In this document: piece after piece, positions 17,646-27,237 of the stretch
How the letters are laid out: every line of letters starts with the position of its first letter
Position numbering within the stretch: position 1 is the first letter of the stretch
DNA from: Labilithrix sp.
GTDB taxonomy: Bacteria; Myxococcota_A; Polyangia; Polyangiales; Polyangiaceae
NCBI GenBank assembly: GCA_019637175.1
Contig: JAHBWD010000005.1
Span: 124,001 to 188,000, forward strand
Direction of reading: 5' to 3'
Length of the DNA stretch: 64,000 nucleotides
Notes under the pieces: model-generated
The model's database searches: none
Seen by the model: the letters and a program-made list of their open reading frames with translations, nothing else
Told to the model about the DNA's origin: nothing
Made by a program: the position numbers and the translations under genes

Positions 17646-20567
17646 ATGTCGGGGGGGAACGCGACCAGCGCCCAGCGCGAGGTCGAAGGCAAGTACACGA
17701 TCCGCACCACGCTCGGGACCGGCGCGGGTGGAGAGACGTTCGAGGCGATCGACGTGCGCGATGGTTCACGCATCGCGCTGAAGCGCCTTGCGCTCTCGGC
17801 GACGCGCGATTGGAAGGCGGTCGAGCTCTTTCAGCGTGAGGCACGTGTGCTCGCGGGCCTGAATCATCCGTCGATCCCGCGCCTACGCGAGAGCTTCGTG
17901 GTCGAGTCCGAGCAAGGGCCAGTCTCCTATCTCGCCCATGACTTCGCGCCCGGCCAGTCGCTACGCGGTTGGACGGAGGCTGGCTGGCGTCCCGACGAGG
18001 CCGAGGTCGCTCGGATCGGTTGCTTCCTCCTCGACGTCCTCGCGTATCTCCATGCGCTGCATCCGCCGGTGATCCATCGCGACATCAAGCCTGCGAACGT
18101 GATCCGATCGGAAGACGGGCGGCTGTGGCTCGTCGACTTCGGCGCAGTGCGGGACGCGACGGTCACGATGACGGGGGGCAGCACCGTCGTCGGAACGTAC
18201 GGCTACATGGCGCCGGAGCAGTTCCGCGGGCACGCCGTGTTCGAGAGCGACGTGTACGGCGTCGGCGCGACGCTGCTGTATCTCCTCAGCGGCCGTCCGC
18301 CGACCGAGTTTCCGCAAGAGAAGCTGAAGGTCGGCTTTCGCGGGGAGGTGCAGAGCTCGGAGCACCTGAAGGCATGGCTCGATCGCGCGCTCGAGCCGGC
18401 TCCCGAGGATCGTTTCCCTTCCGCGCTCGCAGCGCTCGCTGCGCTCCGGGGCCAACGGGGCGCGTTGACGGGAAGGAAGCCTCGAGGGTCCCGCGCGAGG
18501 CTCATCGCGCTTCTGTCGATCCTCGGCGCCGTCGTGGTCGGAGGCGCCGCCTTCGTCGTGTCTGATCTGCGCCGCGAGTCGATCACCAAGCACGCGAACG
18601 TCGCGGCGAACCCTCCCGCGGTCCTTCCGCCGCGGGCGGGCTCGGCTTTCAAGGTGCTCCGGAAAGGGCGCTTCCTCGACGTCGCTCACACGAGCGCCAT
18701 CTTCGCGATGGCGCGCTCGAGCGACGGGAAGAAGCTCGCCACGGGCAGCGTCGGAAGCGTGAAGATCTGGGACGCCGAGCGCGGCACGGTCGAGCGCGCT
18801 CTCTCGGGTCACGAGCCCGGCGGAGAAGTTCGCGGGCTCGCGTTCACCAGGGAAGGCAATCGCCTCGTGACGGGCGACGGCACCACCATCCGCATCTGGG
18901 ACGTCCAGACGGGCTCGCAGGTCGGCGTGCTCCCGCTGCGCGGAGTGTTGCGTCTCGAGATCACGCCTGATGACAAGTACATCGTCGCGTCGTCGCGCGA
19001 CGGGATCGTCCGAGTCCATGATCTGAAGACGCAAGAGCTCGTGCGGTCGCTCTCCCACGGCAGTCCGGTCTACGCGCTGGCGCTGACTCCGGATGGCAGC
19101 CTGGTGGCCTCGGGAGGGCAAGACGGATCGCTCAAGATATGGTCCGTCGCCGACGGGCGCGTGCTCGCCGACTGGTCACCGCACGAAGCCGTGATCCACG
19201 CGATCGCGTTCGCCCCGGACGGCCAGTCGATCGCGAGCGTCAGCAGCGATCATCGAGCTCAGCTCGCTCACTTGGCGGGCGGAAAGCACCGCTCGCAGAC
19301 ATTCTCGTGGACCCACGAAGACATCGTCTTTGGTGTGACCTTCAGCCCCGACGGCAACTATGTCCTCACGACGGGAAGGGACGGGAGCATCTACGTCGTG
19401 AACGCGGTGAATGGCCAGTTGGTCTCCACTCGCCATGACCGCACGGAGTCGATCGCGCATCCTCTTCACTCCAAGGACGGTCGCGCGCTCCTCGTCGCTG
19501 TCGGCCCCGGCGTCATGCGGCTCCCCGTTCCACGGCGGGGGCTCGGTACCGAGGTGCCCGAGCCCGCACCCGAACCCGCGGTCGCCCCTCCACCGAAGGA
19601 TCGTGACCACGCGCTCTATGACGAGGCGACGCGCTTGGTCCGGGGGGCGCCCGCCGTACCGTTCTCGGAAGCCGAGGAAAAGGTTCACGAAGCCCTTGCG
19701 GCGAACCCCCGCTCGCCTCTCGCGTGGATCGCGAACGCGCGTCTCGAGCTGTACCGCGGGCGCAACGACAAGCGCGGCGGGCCCGCGCTCGCTCGAAAGC
19801 ACCTCGAGCACGCGGCGACGCTCGGCCCGAAGGGCATCGAGTGGTGGACCTTCGCGATCTGGCTTGCTCGCGCCGAGAAGCAACCGGAGGCCGCACGGGA
19901 GGCCGTTCGTCAGGCCTACGCCATCGCCGCCGAAGATGCGGAGGCGATACTGGGAGAAGCGCAGCTCGATCTCGACGACACGCAATACGAGAAGGCGATC
20001 ACCTCGGTGACCCGACTCGTTCGTGCTCAGCCCCTCGGGAAGCGGCTGCGGGCCGCGTATCTCCTTCTCGCCGATGCGTATCGCGAGGTCGGCGACATCG
20101 ACGCCGCTGATGGGGCGCGTCGGCGCGCGCTCGCGCTCTCGCCGAAGAGCGCTTGGGCACACGGCGACTACTCCTTCTTCCTTCTCGAAGACGTCGGAGA
20201 CGTCGCGCGCGCCATCGAGGAAGCACGCACCGCGCTCTCGCTGATGGACTACGGCAACGGACGCGGCAACCTCGCGATGGCGTTGATCGAGCGGGGAAAC
20301 GCGACACTCTGGGGGCATGGCAGCCCCGATGAGGCGATCCGTGACTACGACGAGGCCATCCGCCTGGAGCCCGCGGCCAGGAACGCTTACTGGGGTCGCG
20401 CCGCGGCGTATCGCAAGAAGGCCATCGTCGACCATGACCCGCGTTACGTCCCGAAGGCACGCGCCGACTTGATACGTGTCCTCGAGATCACGCCTGACTG
20501 GAGCGCAGCGAAGCGCGCGCTCGAGGAGCTCGATGCGGTCGCGGTGCTCGCGAAAGCGAAGAGGTGA
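17646..20567 (+). CDS. Ser/Thr protein kinase with WD40 propeller and TPR region
   Basis: The 973-residue protein has an N-terminal Hanks-type kinase: glycine loop LGTGAGGETF, Lys46 in IALKRL, catalytic HRDIKPAN (144-151), DFG (164-166), and YMAPEQF. A single membrane helix lies at about 285-307. After it comes a WD40 propeller (residues about 340-630; units such as VKIWDAERG, IRIWDVQTG and LKIWSVADG). A TPR-like region then runs to the C-terminus (about 640-960; DEAIRDYDEAIRLEPAARNA). The layout implies a cytoplasmic kinase with an extracytoplasmic propeller/TPR sensor. All catalytic residues are present, so it should be active. Confidence 0.92.
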   Translation: MSGGNATSAQREVEGKYTIRTTLGTGAGGETFEAIDVRDGSRIALKRLALSATRDWKAVELFQREARVLAGLNHPSIPRLRESFVVESEQGPVSYLAHDFAPGQSLRGWTEAGWRPDEAEVARIGCFLLDVLAYLHALHPPVIHRDIKPANVIRSEDGRLWLVDFGAVRDATVTMTGGSTVVGTYGYMAPEQFRGHAVFESDVYGVGATLLYLLSGRPPTEFPQEKLKVGFRGEVQSSEHLKAWLDRALEPAPEDRFPSALAALAALRGQRGALTGRKPRGSRARLIALLSILGAVVVGGAAFVVSDLRRESITKHANVAANPPAVLPPRAGSAFKVLRKGRFLDVAHTSAIFAMARSSDGKKLATGSVGSVKIWDAERGTVERALSGHEPGGEVRGLAFTREGNRLVTGDGTTIRIWDVQTGSQVGVLPLRGVLRLEITPDDKYIVASSRDGIVRVHDLKTQELVRSLSHGSPVYALALTPDGSLVASGGQDGSLKIWSVADGRVLADWSPHEAVIHAIAFAPDGQSIASVSSDHRAQLAHLAGGKHRSQTFSWTHEDIVFGVTFSPDGNYVLTTGRDGSIYVVNAVNGQLVSTRHDRTESIAHPLHSKDGRALLVAVGPGVMRLPVPRRGLGTEVPEPAPEPAVAPPPKDRDHALYDEATRLVRGAPAVPFSEAEEKVHEALAANPRSPLAWIANARLELYRGRNDKRGGPALARKHLEHAATLGPKGIEWWTFAIWLARAEKQPEAAREAVRQAYAIAAEDAEAILGEAQLDLDDTQYEKAITSVTRLVRAQPLGKRLRAAYLLLADAYREVGDIDAADGARRRALALSPKSAWAHGDYSFFLLEDVGDVARAIEEARTALSLMDYGNGRGNLAMALIERGNATLWGHGSPDEAIRDYDEAIRLEPAARNAYWGRAAAYRKKAIVDHDPRYVPKARADLIRVLEITPDWSAAKRALEELDAVAVLAKAKR

Positions 20568-20789
20568 TGCTGAGCCGGAAGGCCCGTTCGGCGGCTGCCT
20601 GACCTCTTCGCCGGGGACATGGGGCGGTGCGCTGGACGAGACCGGGCGTCGGACAGCTCAGCGACCTTCGACGAGCTTGCACGTTCTCGACGAGTCGCAC
20701 GCAGGCGGCGTTGGGACACGCGCATCAATCTCTACGATGCGGTGAGGTGGCTCGAGGACCTCACTCCCTCACTCCGCACGACGCGGCGC

Positions 20790-20990
20790 TCACTTCTCGA
20801 AGGCCACTCGGCCGGCGCTGGAGCTCGTCGGGTAGTCGACGCCCGCGAAGCCACACGTCTCGTTGCTCGAGGCGTCGGTGTCATCGGGCCCGTTCAAACT
20901 GGATCCGATCTCGCCCAGGGAGACGTTGCCGCCGCAGGCGACGACCACGCAGCCCGCAAGTCCAAGGGAAAGCCAAGCACTCTTGGTCAT
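20790..20990 (-). CDS. Small lipoprotein, 66 residues
   Basis: The ATG is preceded by AGAGGCG. The N-terminus MTKSAWLSLGLAGCVVVACGG is a signal peptide with lipobox VVAC. The mature part is only about 47 residues and has two further cysteines' worth of context at ETCGFAGVDYP. No family was recognised. It lies downstream of, and on the same strand as, the sigma factor and its membrane partner, and could belong to that regulon. Confidence 0.55.
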   Translation of the reverse strand: MTKSAWLSLGLAGCVVVACGGNVSLGEIGSSLNGPDDTDASSNETCGFAGVDYPTSSSAGRVAFEK

Positions 20991-21051
20991 CGTTCGACGC
21001 CTCTGTCGTGTGATGGGGCATGGTGCTCGTCGGATCACGAAAAGAGCGCGA

Positions 21052-21879
21052 TCAGTCGTCGCCCGTGATCGTACGGAGTCGCTTCGCGTGCGGCCCGCTC
21101 GGATCACGGGCGAGGAGCTGGCGCGCGAGGGCGCGTCCGCGCGCCGAGTCTCCGCGCGCGAGGAGGGCCTCCACGCGCAGCACCTGCGCCTCATTGTGCA
21201 GCGACCCCCGCGGGAAGCTCCGCTCGTACCCTTCGATGTCCGCGAGCGCGGCGTCGGCGTCGCCGCGCATCAGCGCGCTTCGCGCATGGTCGAGCGCCTC
21301 GAGCTCGCGTGCGAGCGTGCTCTCGGCCGAGGGCGTCGCCGTCGCGCGCGGAACGATGGTCGGGGGTCTCGACGGAGCTGCGGTCGCTGGCACGCGCACG
21401 GCCACGGGCTCGGGCACCGAAGGAGAGACCTCCGCGGGCGTGTTCGTCTCGTCGGAACGCTTCGCTTCGCTGCTCGGAGCCTGGGCCGTAGTCGGGACGG
21501 CACTCGCCACCGATGTCGGCGCCGCGGGCGGCGCGCTCGGCCGCGTGACGACCACCGCGCCCCCGGTCACCGCCGTCGCGACGACCCCCGCCGCGACGAC
21601 CTTCAGCCATAGGCTCGTGACGGCCGCCTTCGTCCCGATCGCCCCTGCCGTCGTCGCCGCGCCGCCCGCGGCTCCGGCCCCTGCACCCGCCGCGCTTGCA
21701 CCACCGCCTGCCGTCGCGCCGCCGGCCGAGGCTGTCGTCGTGACGGCAGCCGCGCCCGCGGCCAGCGCGAGCGCCGCTGCACGCGCGCGAGCCGCGGGGA
21801 GCGGCGCGTCAGCACGCGCCGACGCGAGGAGCGATGCCCCGAGACCGCCTTCGTCGATCAGACGCTTCGGATCGGTCAT
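21052..21879 (-). CDS. Single-pass membrane protein coupled to sigma factor (putative anti-sigma)
   Basis: The 275-residue protein starts within the stop of the sigma factor gene (ATGA overlap). It has an Ala/Gly-rich cytoplasmic part, one membrane helix (LWLKVVAAGVVATAVTGGAVVV, residues about 89-110), a long Pro/Ser/Thr-rich linker, and a C-terminal TPR-like pair of helices (ALMRGDADAALADIEGYERS, LRVEALLARGDSARGRALA). No zinc-binding HxxxCxxC anti-sigma motif is visible. Gene order suggests it restrains or senses for the sigma factor. This arrangement recurs in myxobacteria. Confidence 0.65.
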   Translation of the reverse strand: MTDPKRLIDEGGLGASLLASARADAPLPAARARAAALALAAGAAAVTTTASAGGATAGGGASAAGAGAGAAGGAATTAGAIGTKAAVTSLWLKVVAAGVVATAVTGGAVVVTRPSAPPAAPTSVASAVPTTAQAPSSEAKRSDETNTPAEVSPSVPEPVAVRVPATAAPSRPPTIVPRATATPSAESTLARELEALDHARSALMRGDADAALADIEGYERSFPRGSLHNEAQVLRVEALLARGDSARGRALARQLLARDPSGPHAKRLRTITGDD

Positions 21880-22487
21880 GGCTCACCTCTCTCGAGCGGC
21901 TTCGCGGCTCCGAGCCGCTTGATGCGTGCCTCGAACTCTTCTCGGCCGCGGCGCAAGCGCGACGCGACCGTGCCGTGCGCGATCCCGAGGAGCGTCGCGA
22001 TCTCCGCGGTGGTCATCTCTTCGATCTCGAACAAGACGAAGACCGTCCTCACGTCGAGCTCCATCTCCTCGAGCACGCGATCCAGCAGATCCCGCGCGCG
22101 CCGCTGCTCGAGCAGCTCGTCGGGGCGCGGTCCTCCCTCGAGATTGACGCCGACGTCCGCCGCGGGAACCTCCCGGCGAACGTGTGCGGCCTTGCGCATG
22201 TCCGAGGCGACGCGCATGGCGGTGCCGAAGAGGAAGCTTCGTTCGCTGCCGACCTCGATCGCGGCCAGCTTGCGTGACGCCACCACGAAGACCTGCTGCG
22301 CGGCGTCGTCCGCGCGGTCGGCGGTCATTCCAAAGCGCCGCAGCGATCGCCAAATGAAGTCGAAGTGCTCTTCGACCATCTGACGAAGCCGCTCGCCCAC
22401 GTTCTCCTCGAACACCTGCGTGACGACACGAGCCGTCGGCAAAGCCGCGGGCATCTGCCCCGACGACTCGGCCGCGAGAGGGGTCAT
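21876..22487 (-). CDS. ECF-type RNA polymerase sigma factor
   Basis: The 203-residue protein carries sigma region 2 (FDFIWRSLRRFGMTADRADD, AAQQVFVVASRKL, then RSFLFGTAMRVASDMRK) and region 4 (MELDVRTVFVLFEIEEMTTA, EIATLLGIAHGTVASRLRRG). There is no region 1.1 or 3, as expected for ECF sigma factors. It directs RNA polymerase to a specific regulon, usually in response to an envelope or oxidative signal relayed by the next gene. A second in-frame ATG lies about 11 codons in. Confidence 0.9.
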   Translation of the reverse strand: MTPLAAESSGQMPAALPTARVVTQVFEENVGERLRQMVEEHFDFIWRSLRRFGMTADRADDAAQQVFVVASRKLAAIEVGSERSFLFGTAMRVASDMRKAAHVRREVPAADVGVNLEGGPRPDELLEQRRARDLLDRVLEEMELDVRTVFVLFEIEEMTTAEIATLLGIAHGTVASRLRRGREEFEARIKRLGAAKPLERGEP

Positions 22488-22519
22488 CCGTGCTTGATGG
22501 AGGCAGGACGGCGCTTTGA

Positions 22520-23566
22520 TCACCGAAACGATACGCCCGCGCCCAGTCGGCCGAAGCCCGCGATCGCAGGCGCGCGGTAGACGAGGACATTCGGGTCGAA
22601 GAAGAAGGATTCCCGCAACATGGGCGCGAGCGCGCCGCCCTCGATCTCGAGCGCGAGGACGGCGCTGAGGGCCCACGCGAGGCGGACGTGCGCGCTCGCC
22701 GAGACCCATGCGCGCGTCTCGCTCCTCGGGGTCGGGATGCCGGACCCGTCCGCCACGAGGATCCCGACGGTGAGGCCCGCACACGGACGGGCGGTGACGG
22801 CCGAAGCGAGATCGAAGCGGAGTGGACAGAGATCGATCGTGCCCGCCGTCCAAGCGAGCGTGGCGGCGCCGATCGACGCGGACCGGTCGACCGAAAGCGT
22901 CCGCGACGCGGCGATCCGGATCGAGGGTGCGAGGAGGCGACCTCCGAAATCGCGCTCGCCGAAGATGCGAACGGCGACGACGGCGTCGGCGAGCGCGGCG
23001 ACCTCGGCGGCTGCGCCGACGTTCCAGCGCGGAGGCTCGTGCTTCTGTGGTGTGCGCGCCGGTGGATCGGTGGAACGGTCGCGAGCGGGTTCGTTCGCGT
23101 CGAGCGACTTCGGTTCGTTGGGCGGCGACGGTGAGGGCGGTGGCTCCGTCGTGGGTGCGGGAGTCGGTGCGGCCTCCGGCGCCGGTCTCGGCGCGACCGA
23201 CGCGGCCGGATCGACGGCGAGCGCGGCGACGAGACCGAGCGCGCCCACGACCTCGCCACACGATCCTCCGGAGACGTCGCGCGCGGAGCTGGTCGCCGCG
23301 CCCTCTTCGATCCAGAGACGGCCCGCATGGGTCTGTCCACGCTTCTCGACGCGCACGCGCAAGACGCGAGCGCTCTCGCCCCCGACGGCGCTGCGTGCGC
23401 GCGGCGTTCGGGCCGTGACCTCGCCGAAGAACGCCGCCGCGTCGGGGCAGCCGCGCGGCGCCCCATAGTCGACCGCGAACGGCTCGGGCTCCTCTTGCGC
23501 GCCTGCGCGGGGTGCCGCGAGCGCGACCGCCACCGCCACCGAGAGAGCCGCGCTCACCCGTTTCAT
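22520..23566 (-). CDS. Exported protein with Pro-rich linker and barrel-like C-terminus
   Basis: The 348-residue product has a clear Sec signal peptide (MKRVSAALSVAVAVALAAPR, cleavage near AGA-QEE). A first globular domain (to about 120) contains CPDAAAFFGEVTAR and a cysteine in GGSCGEVVGALGLVAALAVD. A Pro/Thr/Glu-rich linker (about 120-175) follows. The rest has alternating strands typical of an outer-membrane barrel, ending GRLGAGVSFR with a terminal aromatic/charged pair. It lies 32 bases upstream of the sigma gene on the same strand, so it may be the first gene of that operon. Confidence 0.65.
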   Translation of the reverse strand: MKRVSAALSVAVAVALAAPRAGAQEEPEPFAVDYGAPRGCPDAAAFFGEVTARTPRARSAVGGESARVLRVRVEKRGQTHAGRLWIEEGAATSSARDVSGGSCGEVVGALGLVAALAVDPAASVAPRPAPEAAPTPAPTTEPPPSPSPPNEPKSLDANEPARDRSTDPPARTPQKHEPPRWNVGAAAEVAALADAVVAVRIFGERDFGGRLLAPSIRIAASRTLSVDRSASIGAATLAWTAGTIDLCPLRFDLASAVTARPCAGLTVGILVADGSGIPTPRSETRAWVSASAHVRLAWALSAVLALEIEGGALAPMLRESFFFDPNVLVYRAPAIAGFGRLGAGVSFR

Positions 23567-23661
23567 CGCGCCGAGGCTACCGGAAAAGGTAGCCTCTCCC
23601 CAACAGCGGGCTCAATCGCCGTCGAGACCCACTGGAGGCAAGCCGTCATGATGTGCCCTCG

Positions 23662-24189
23662 ATGAGCCAGCAGCCGAGCAACCAGAGCATCCGCGAGGAA
23701 GAGCGCGTCCTCGGGATCGTCTACGACCGGGCGGTCACGATGGTCCCGCGGCTCATCCAGTCGGCGACCGGCGCCGCGCCGCAAGAGCTCGGCGACGGCT
23801 ACTTCGTGGTGGAGACCGGCGACGGCGGCGCGCGTCGCCAGGTCACGGTCCGGCTCGGTCGTCAGGGCGCAGATACGCGCGTGTCCGTCCGCGTCGAGAC
23901 GTTCACGCGAGCGACGACGACGATCATCATCGTCCTCGTCGCGATCTTCACCGCCGGCTTCGGCATCCTCCCGCTGATCCCTTGGCTTCAATCCGTCACG
24001 CGCAAGCAGGCGCAAGAGCGCGATCTCCTCGTGCACCGCACCTTCCGCGCGATCGAGGACGCGGTCGCCGAACAAGGCGCCGCCGGCAACTACCGCATCG
24101 CGCCCGGCGCCGACGGAAACGTCCCGATGAGCGACGAGAGCGACGTCGCAGAAGCCGTCCGCCGATCGAGTCTCGGCGAGGGAAGCTGA
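23662..24189 (+). CDS. Membrane protein of unknown function
   Basis: The 175-residue protein has a soluble N-terminal part (RVLGIVYDRAVTMVPRLIQS, GYFVVETGDGGARRQVTV), a strongly hydrophobic hairpin (TTIIIVLVAIFTAGFGILPL) near residues 93-113, and a charged C-terminal helix (KQAQERDLLVHRTFRAIEDA). An in-frame GTG nine bases earlier is an alternative start. No family was recognised. Confidence 0.6.
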   Translation: MSQQPSNQSIREEERVLGIVYDRAVTMVPRLIQSATGAAPQELGDGYFVVETGDGGARRQVTVRLGRQGADTRVSVRVETFTRATTTIIIVLVAIFTAGFGILPLIPWLQSVTRKQAQERDLLVHRTFRAIEDAVAEQGAAGNYRIAPGADGNVPMSDESDVAEAVRRSSLGEGS

Positions 24190-24356
24190 AGAAGCGCCGG
24201 ACCGGTAGCCGCGCGGTTTCCGCGGCCCGTGTGCGGCCGACGATCGCGGCCGTGTATTGTCGACTTTCATTTACTATTGCGCGACATCTTACGGCGTCCT
24301 AGGTGCTTGGGCCGCAGGATGCGGAGCCGCCGACTACCTCCGCCGGGGGTGCAGAG

Positions 24357-24977
24357 ATGACCGAACCTTGGGCGTCGATCGATGACGTCGCCAAACACCT
24401 CGGGGTGCGACGCGACTCCGTCTACCGCTGGATCGAACACCGCGGGCTTCCCGCGACGAAGATCGGAAAGCTCTGGAAGCTGAAGGTCTCCGAGGTCGAC
24501 GCTTGGATGCAGGCGCGCCGCGACGGCAACCTCGCCGAGGTGCGGCGATCCGCGGAGGATGCCCGTCGGCCCCGGGGCAACGGCTCTCCGAAGCGGATCG
24601 TGCTGGTCGTCGACGACGACTCCGCCGTCCGCGCGAGCGTGGCCGACTACCTCGAGGAGGCAGGCTACGTCGTTCTCCTCGCGTCGGACGGGGAAGAGGC
24701 GCTGCGCGTCCTCACGACGGCCTCGCCGCGCCCCGGTCTCGTCGTGCTCGATCTCAAGATGCCCAAGGTCGACGGGTGGACGTTTCGGAAGCAACAGATG
24801 GGCGATCCCGCCGTCGCAGACGTCCCCGTCGTCGTCGTCACCGGCGCGTCGACCGCGCGCCTCGACGGAGTCGCCGCCGTGCTGCGTAAGCCCCTTCGTC
24901 TTCCCGTGTTGGCGAAGACGATCGACGGCCTCCTCGAAGAGGAAGAGCCCACACGAGGCCGCCATGAACGGCGGTAG
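24357..24977 (+). CDS. Excisionase-type HTH fused to receiver domain
   Basis: The 206-residue protein opens with a MerR/excisionase-like helix-turn-helix (ASIDDVAKHLGVRRDSVYRW, IEHRGLPATKIGKLWKL; residues 5-50), a short basic linker, then a complete receiver domain (acidic pocket Asp86-88, phosphoacceptor Asp132 in VLDLKMP, Thr162, Lys178). The usual order in response regulators is receiver first. It heads the six-gene signalling operon, 61 bases before the next gene. It is probably the output regulator or recruits the others to DNA. No DNA target is evident. Confidence 0.85.
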   Translation: MTEPWASIDDVAKHLGVRRDSVYRWIEHRGLPATKIGKLWKLKVSEVDAWMQARRDGNLAEVRRSAEDARRPRGNGSPKRIVLVVDDDSAVRASVADYLEEAGYVVLLASDGEEALRVLTTASPRPGLVVLDLKMPKVDGWTFRKQQMGDPAVADVPVVVVTGASTARLDGVAAVLRKPLRLPVLAKTIDGLLEEEEPTRGRHERR

Positions 24978-25038
24978 CCGCGTCGAGAGCGATACAGGGA
25001 AGTGGGGCCACCTTCACCATGGACCTTCCGAGGAACGG

Positions 25039-27237
25039 ATGAGCGCGACGACGGGCAAGACGATCATGATCGTCGACGACGACCAGGCTCTTCGAGAGAG
25101 CGTCCGCGAGCTGCTCCAGAGCGACGGGTATGACGCGATCTGCTTCGCGAGCGGCAGCGCGGCTCTCGAGCGCCTGCGGGCAGACCGCAAGAAGCCAGAC
25201 GTCATCCTGCTCGACCTGATGATGCCCGGCATGACCGGTTGGCAGTTCCGCGAGGAACAGCTGCGTGATCCGAGCCTCGCCGCGATCCCCGTCGTCATCA
25301 TGACGGGGACGCGTGACCTCCGCGGCATCACGGGCTCCGACGTCGTTCACAAGCCGGTCGAGCTCGAGAAGGTGCTCGAGGCCGTCGAGCGATCTGCGGG
25401 CGGCAAACGCGACGTGGGGCAGGCGCTGCCCTCGTCGACGAAGGGCGAGGCGTGGCTCGGCGCCGTCGCGTCGTCGTCGTTCGCCGGCGGCGGGGAAATG
25501 GGCGAGCGCATGCGTGCCTTCGACTGGCCGCAGACGTCGTTCGGGGCCGTGGAGAGCTGGCCTTCGAGCCTGCGGTCCGCGCTCGGGATCTGCCTCGGGT
25601 CGCGCTCTCCGATCGCGATCCACTGGGGACCTCGACTTGCCATGCTCTACAACGACGCGTGGGCTCCGATGCTCGGAGACGAGCATCCGCGGGCGCTCGG
25701 GCGCGCTGCTGCCGACGTCTGGCCAGAGCCCCGGGAAACGACGCTCGTCGACGCAGCTCCAGAGACGCGCGATCGAGAGCTCCCCGAGCTCCTCCGGCGC
25801 GTCGTCGAGACCGGCGACCGCATCGAGAGGAGAGAGAGGCTCGTTCGACTCGACCGGGACGGCACCGGCACGCTCCAGGATTCGTACTGGGACTTCACTC
25901 ATCTCCCGATGCGAAACGACGAGGGCGCCGTCGAGGGCGTGATGACGCTCGCGATCGACGTCACGGATCGTGCGCTCGTGTGTCGCACGATCGAAGACAG
26001 CCAAGCGGGCTCGCGGCGGATCGTCTCGCAGGTCGAGCCCAGCGTCGCACGGATGGAAGCCGCGCACCTCGCGGCGATCGTGACGTCGTCTGACGACGCG
26101 ATCATCAGCAAGGACCTACGAGGCATCATCCGGAGCTGGAACAAGGGAGCCGAGCGGATCTTCGGATACGCCGCCGAGGACGTGATCGGGAAGTCGGTGA
26201 CGCTCCTCATCCCCAACGATCGTTTGAACGAAGAGCCGGGGATCATCGAACGCATCAGGCGCGGCGAGAAGATCGATCACTACGAGACCGTGAGACGAAG
26301 GAAGGACGGAGAGCTCGTCGACATATCGTTGACCGTCTCGCCCCTTCGCGACGGCGGGGGCCGCGTGATCGGCGCGGCGAAGATCGCTCGCGACATCACT
26401 GACCGCAGGCGAGGCGAAGAAGCGATACGCCACGAACGTGAAGCCCGGTTGCGAGAGATGGAGCGCGCCGTTCGATTCAGCGAGATGTTCGTCGGCATTC
26501 TCGGCCACGACCTCAGAAACCCGCTGAGCGCGATCATGACCGCGGCGAGTCTTCTCGAGACGCGTGCCGGCTCTGAAAAGATCGCCAAACCCGTCGGTCG
26601 CATCGTCGTCAGCGCCGATCGCATGGAGCGGATGATCTCGCAGCTCCTCGACTTCACGCGGATCCGTCTGGGCCGCGGCATTCCGCTCGAACGCAGCCTG
26701 GTCGATCTCGGAGAGGTCGCACGGTCGATCCTCGAAGAGCTAGAGACGTCGTGCCAACGAGAGCTGAGGCTCGGGGTGCTCGGCGACGTCGTCGGCACGT
26801 GGGATCGCGACCGCCTCGCCCAGCTGCTCTCCAACCTCGCCGCCAACGCTTGCCATCACAGCACGGCGGCGACGCCCGTGCTTCTTCAGCTCGATGGCTC
26901 GGACGCGGACGTCGTTCGCCTCGAGCTCTGCAATCGCGGCGCGATTCCGCCCGCTCTTCTCCCCGTCATTTTCGAGCCGCTCCGTGCGGGCGAGCAACAC
27001 GAGAGGCGCGAAGGATCGAGCGGCCTCGGTCTCGGCCTCTACATCACCCAACAGATCATCGTCGCGCACGGCGGAGCCATCCGCGTCGAGTCGAGCGAAG
27101 CGCAGGGAACGCGATTCATCATCGAGCTGCCGCGCTGCGCTCCCACGGGATCGGCTGCGGTGTTCGCCCGCGGACGACGAGAGCAATCGACGAGTGACGA
27201 CGAGAGACTCCGAGGCTGGCGGGAGAAGATCGAATGA
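25039..27237 (+). CDS. Receiver-PAS-PAS histidine kinase
   Basis: The ATG follows GAGGAAC. The 732-residue protein has an N-terminal receiver (residues 7-120, Asp59 in VILLDLMMP). A PAS-like domain follows, of the type with FDWPQTSFGAVESWPSSLRS and MLYNDAWAPMLG (about 150-310). A second PAS has SSDDAIISKDLRGIIRSWNK and IFGYAAEDVIGKS (about 335-460). The HisKA helix has His490 in VGILGHDLRNPL. A HATPase domain ends it (LSNLAANACHH, SSGLGLGLYITQQI). No membrane segment is present, so it senses in the cytoplasm. Its stop overlaps the start of the next kinase gene. Confidence 0.93.
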   Translation: MSATTGKTIMIVDDDQALRESVRELLQSDGYDAICFASGSAALERLRADRKKPDVILLDLMMPGMTGWQFREEQLRDPSLAAIPVVIMTGTRDLRGITGSDVVHKPVELEKVLEAVERSAGGKRDVGQALPSSTKGEAWLGAVASSSFAGGGEMGERMRAFDWPQTSFGAVESWPSSLRSALGICLGSRSPIAIHWGPRLAMLYNDAWAPMLGDEHPRALGRAAADVWPEPRETTLVDAAPETRDRELPELLRRVVETGDRIERRERLVRLDRDGTGTLQDSYWDFTHLPMRNDEGAVEGVMTLAIDVTDRALVCRTIEDSQAGSRRIVSQVEPSVARMEAAHLAAIVTSSDDAIISKDLRGIIRSWNKGAERIFGYAAEDVIGKSVTLLIPNDRLNEEPGIIERIRRGEKIDHYETVRRRKDGELVDISLTVSPLRDGGGRVIGAAKIARDITDRRRGEEAIRHEREARLREMERAVRFSEMFVGILGHDLRNPLSAIMTAASLLETRAGSEKIAKPVGRIVVSADRMERMISQLLDFTRIRLGRGIPLERSLVDLGEVARSILEELETSCQRELRLGVLGDVVGTWDRDRLAQLLSNLAANACHHSTAATPVLLQLDGSDADVVRLELCNRGAIPPALLPVIFEPLRAGEQHERREGSSGLGLGLYITQQIIVAHGGAIRVESSEAQGTRFIIELPRCAPTGSAAVFARGRREQSTSDDERLRGWREKIE

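Noticed and set aside
24251..24300. AT-rich patch upstream of the signalling operon as a promoter
   Set aside because: A TACTAT resembling a -10 element is present, but no -35 element lies at acceptable spacing; left uncalled.
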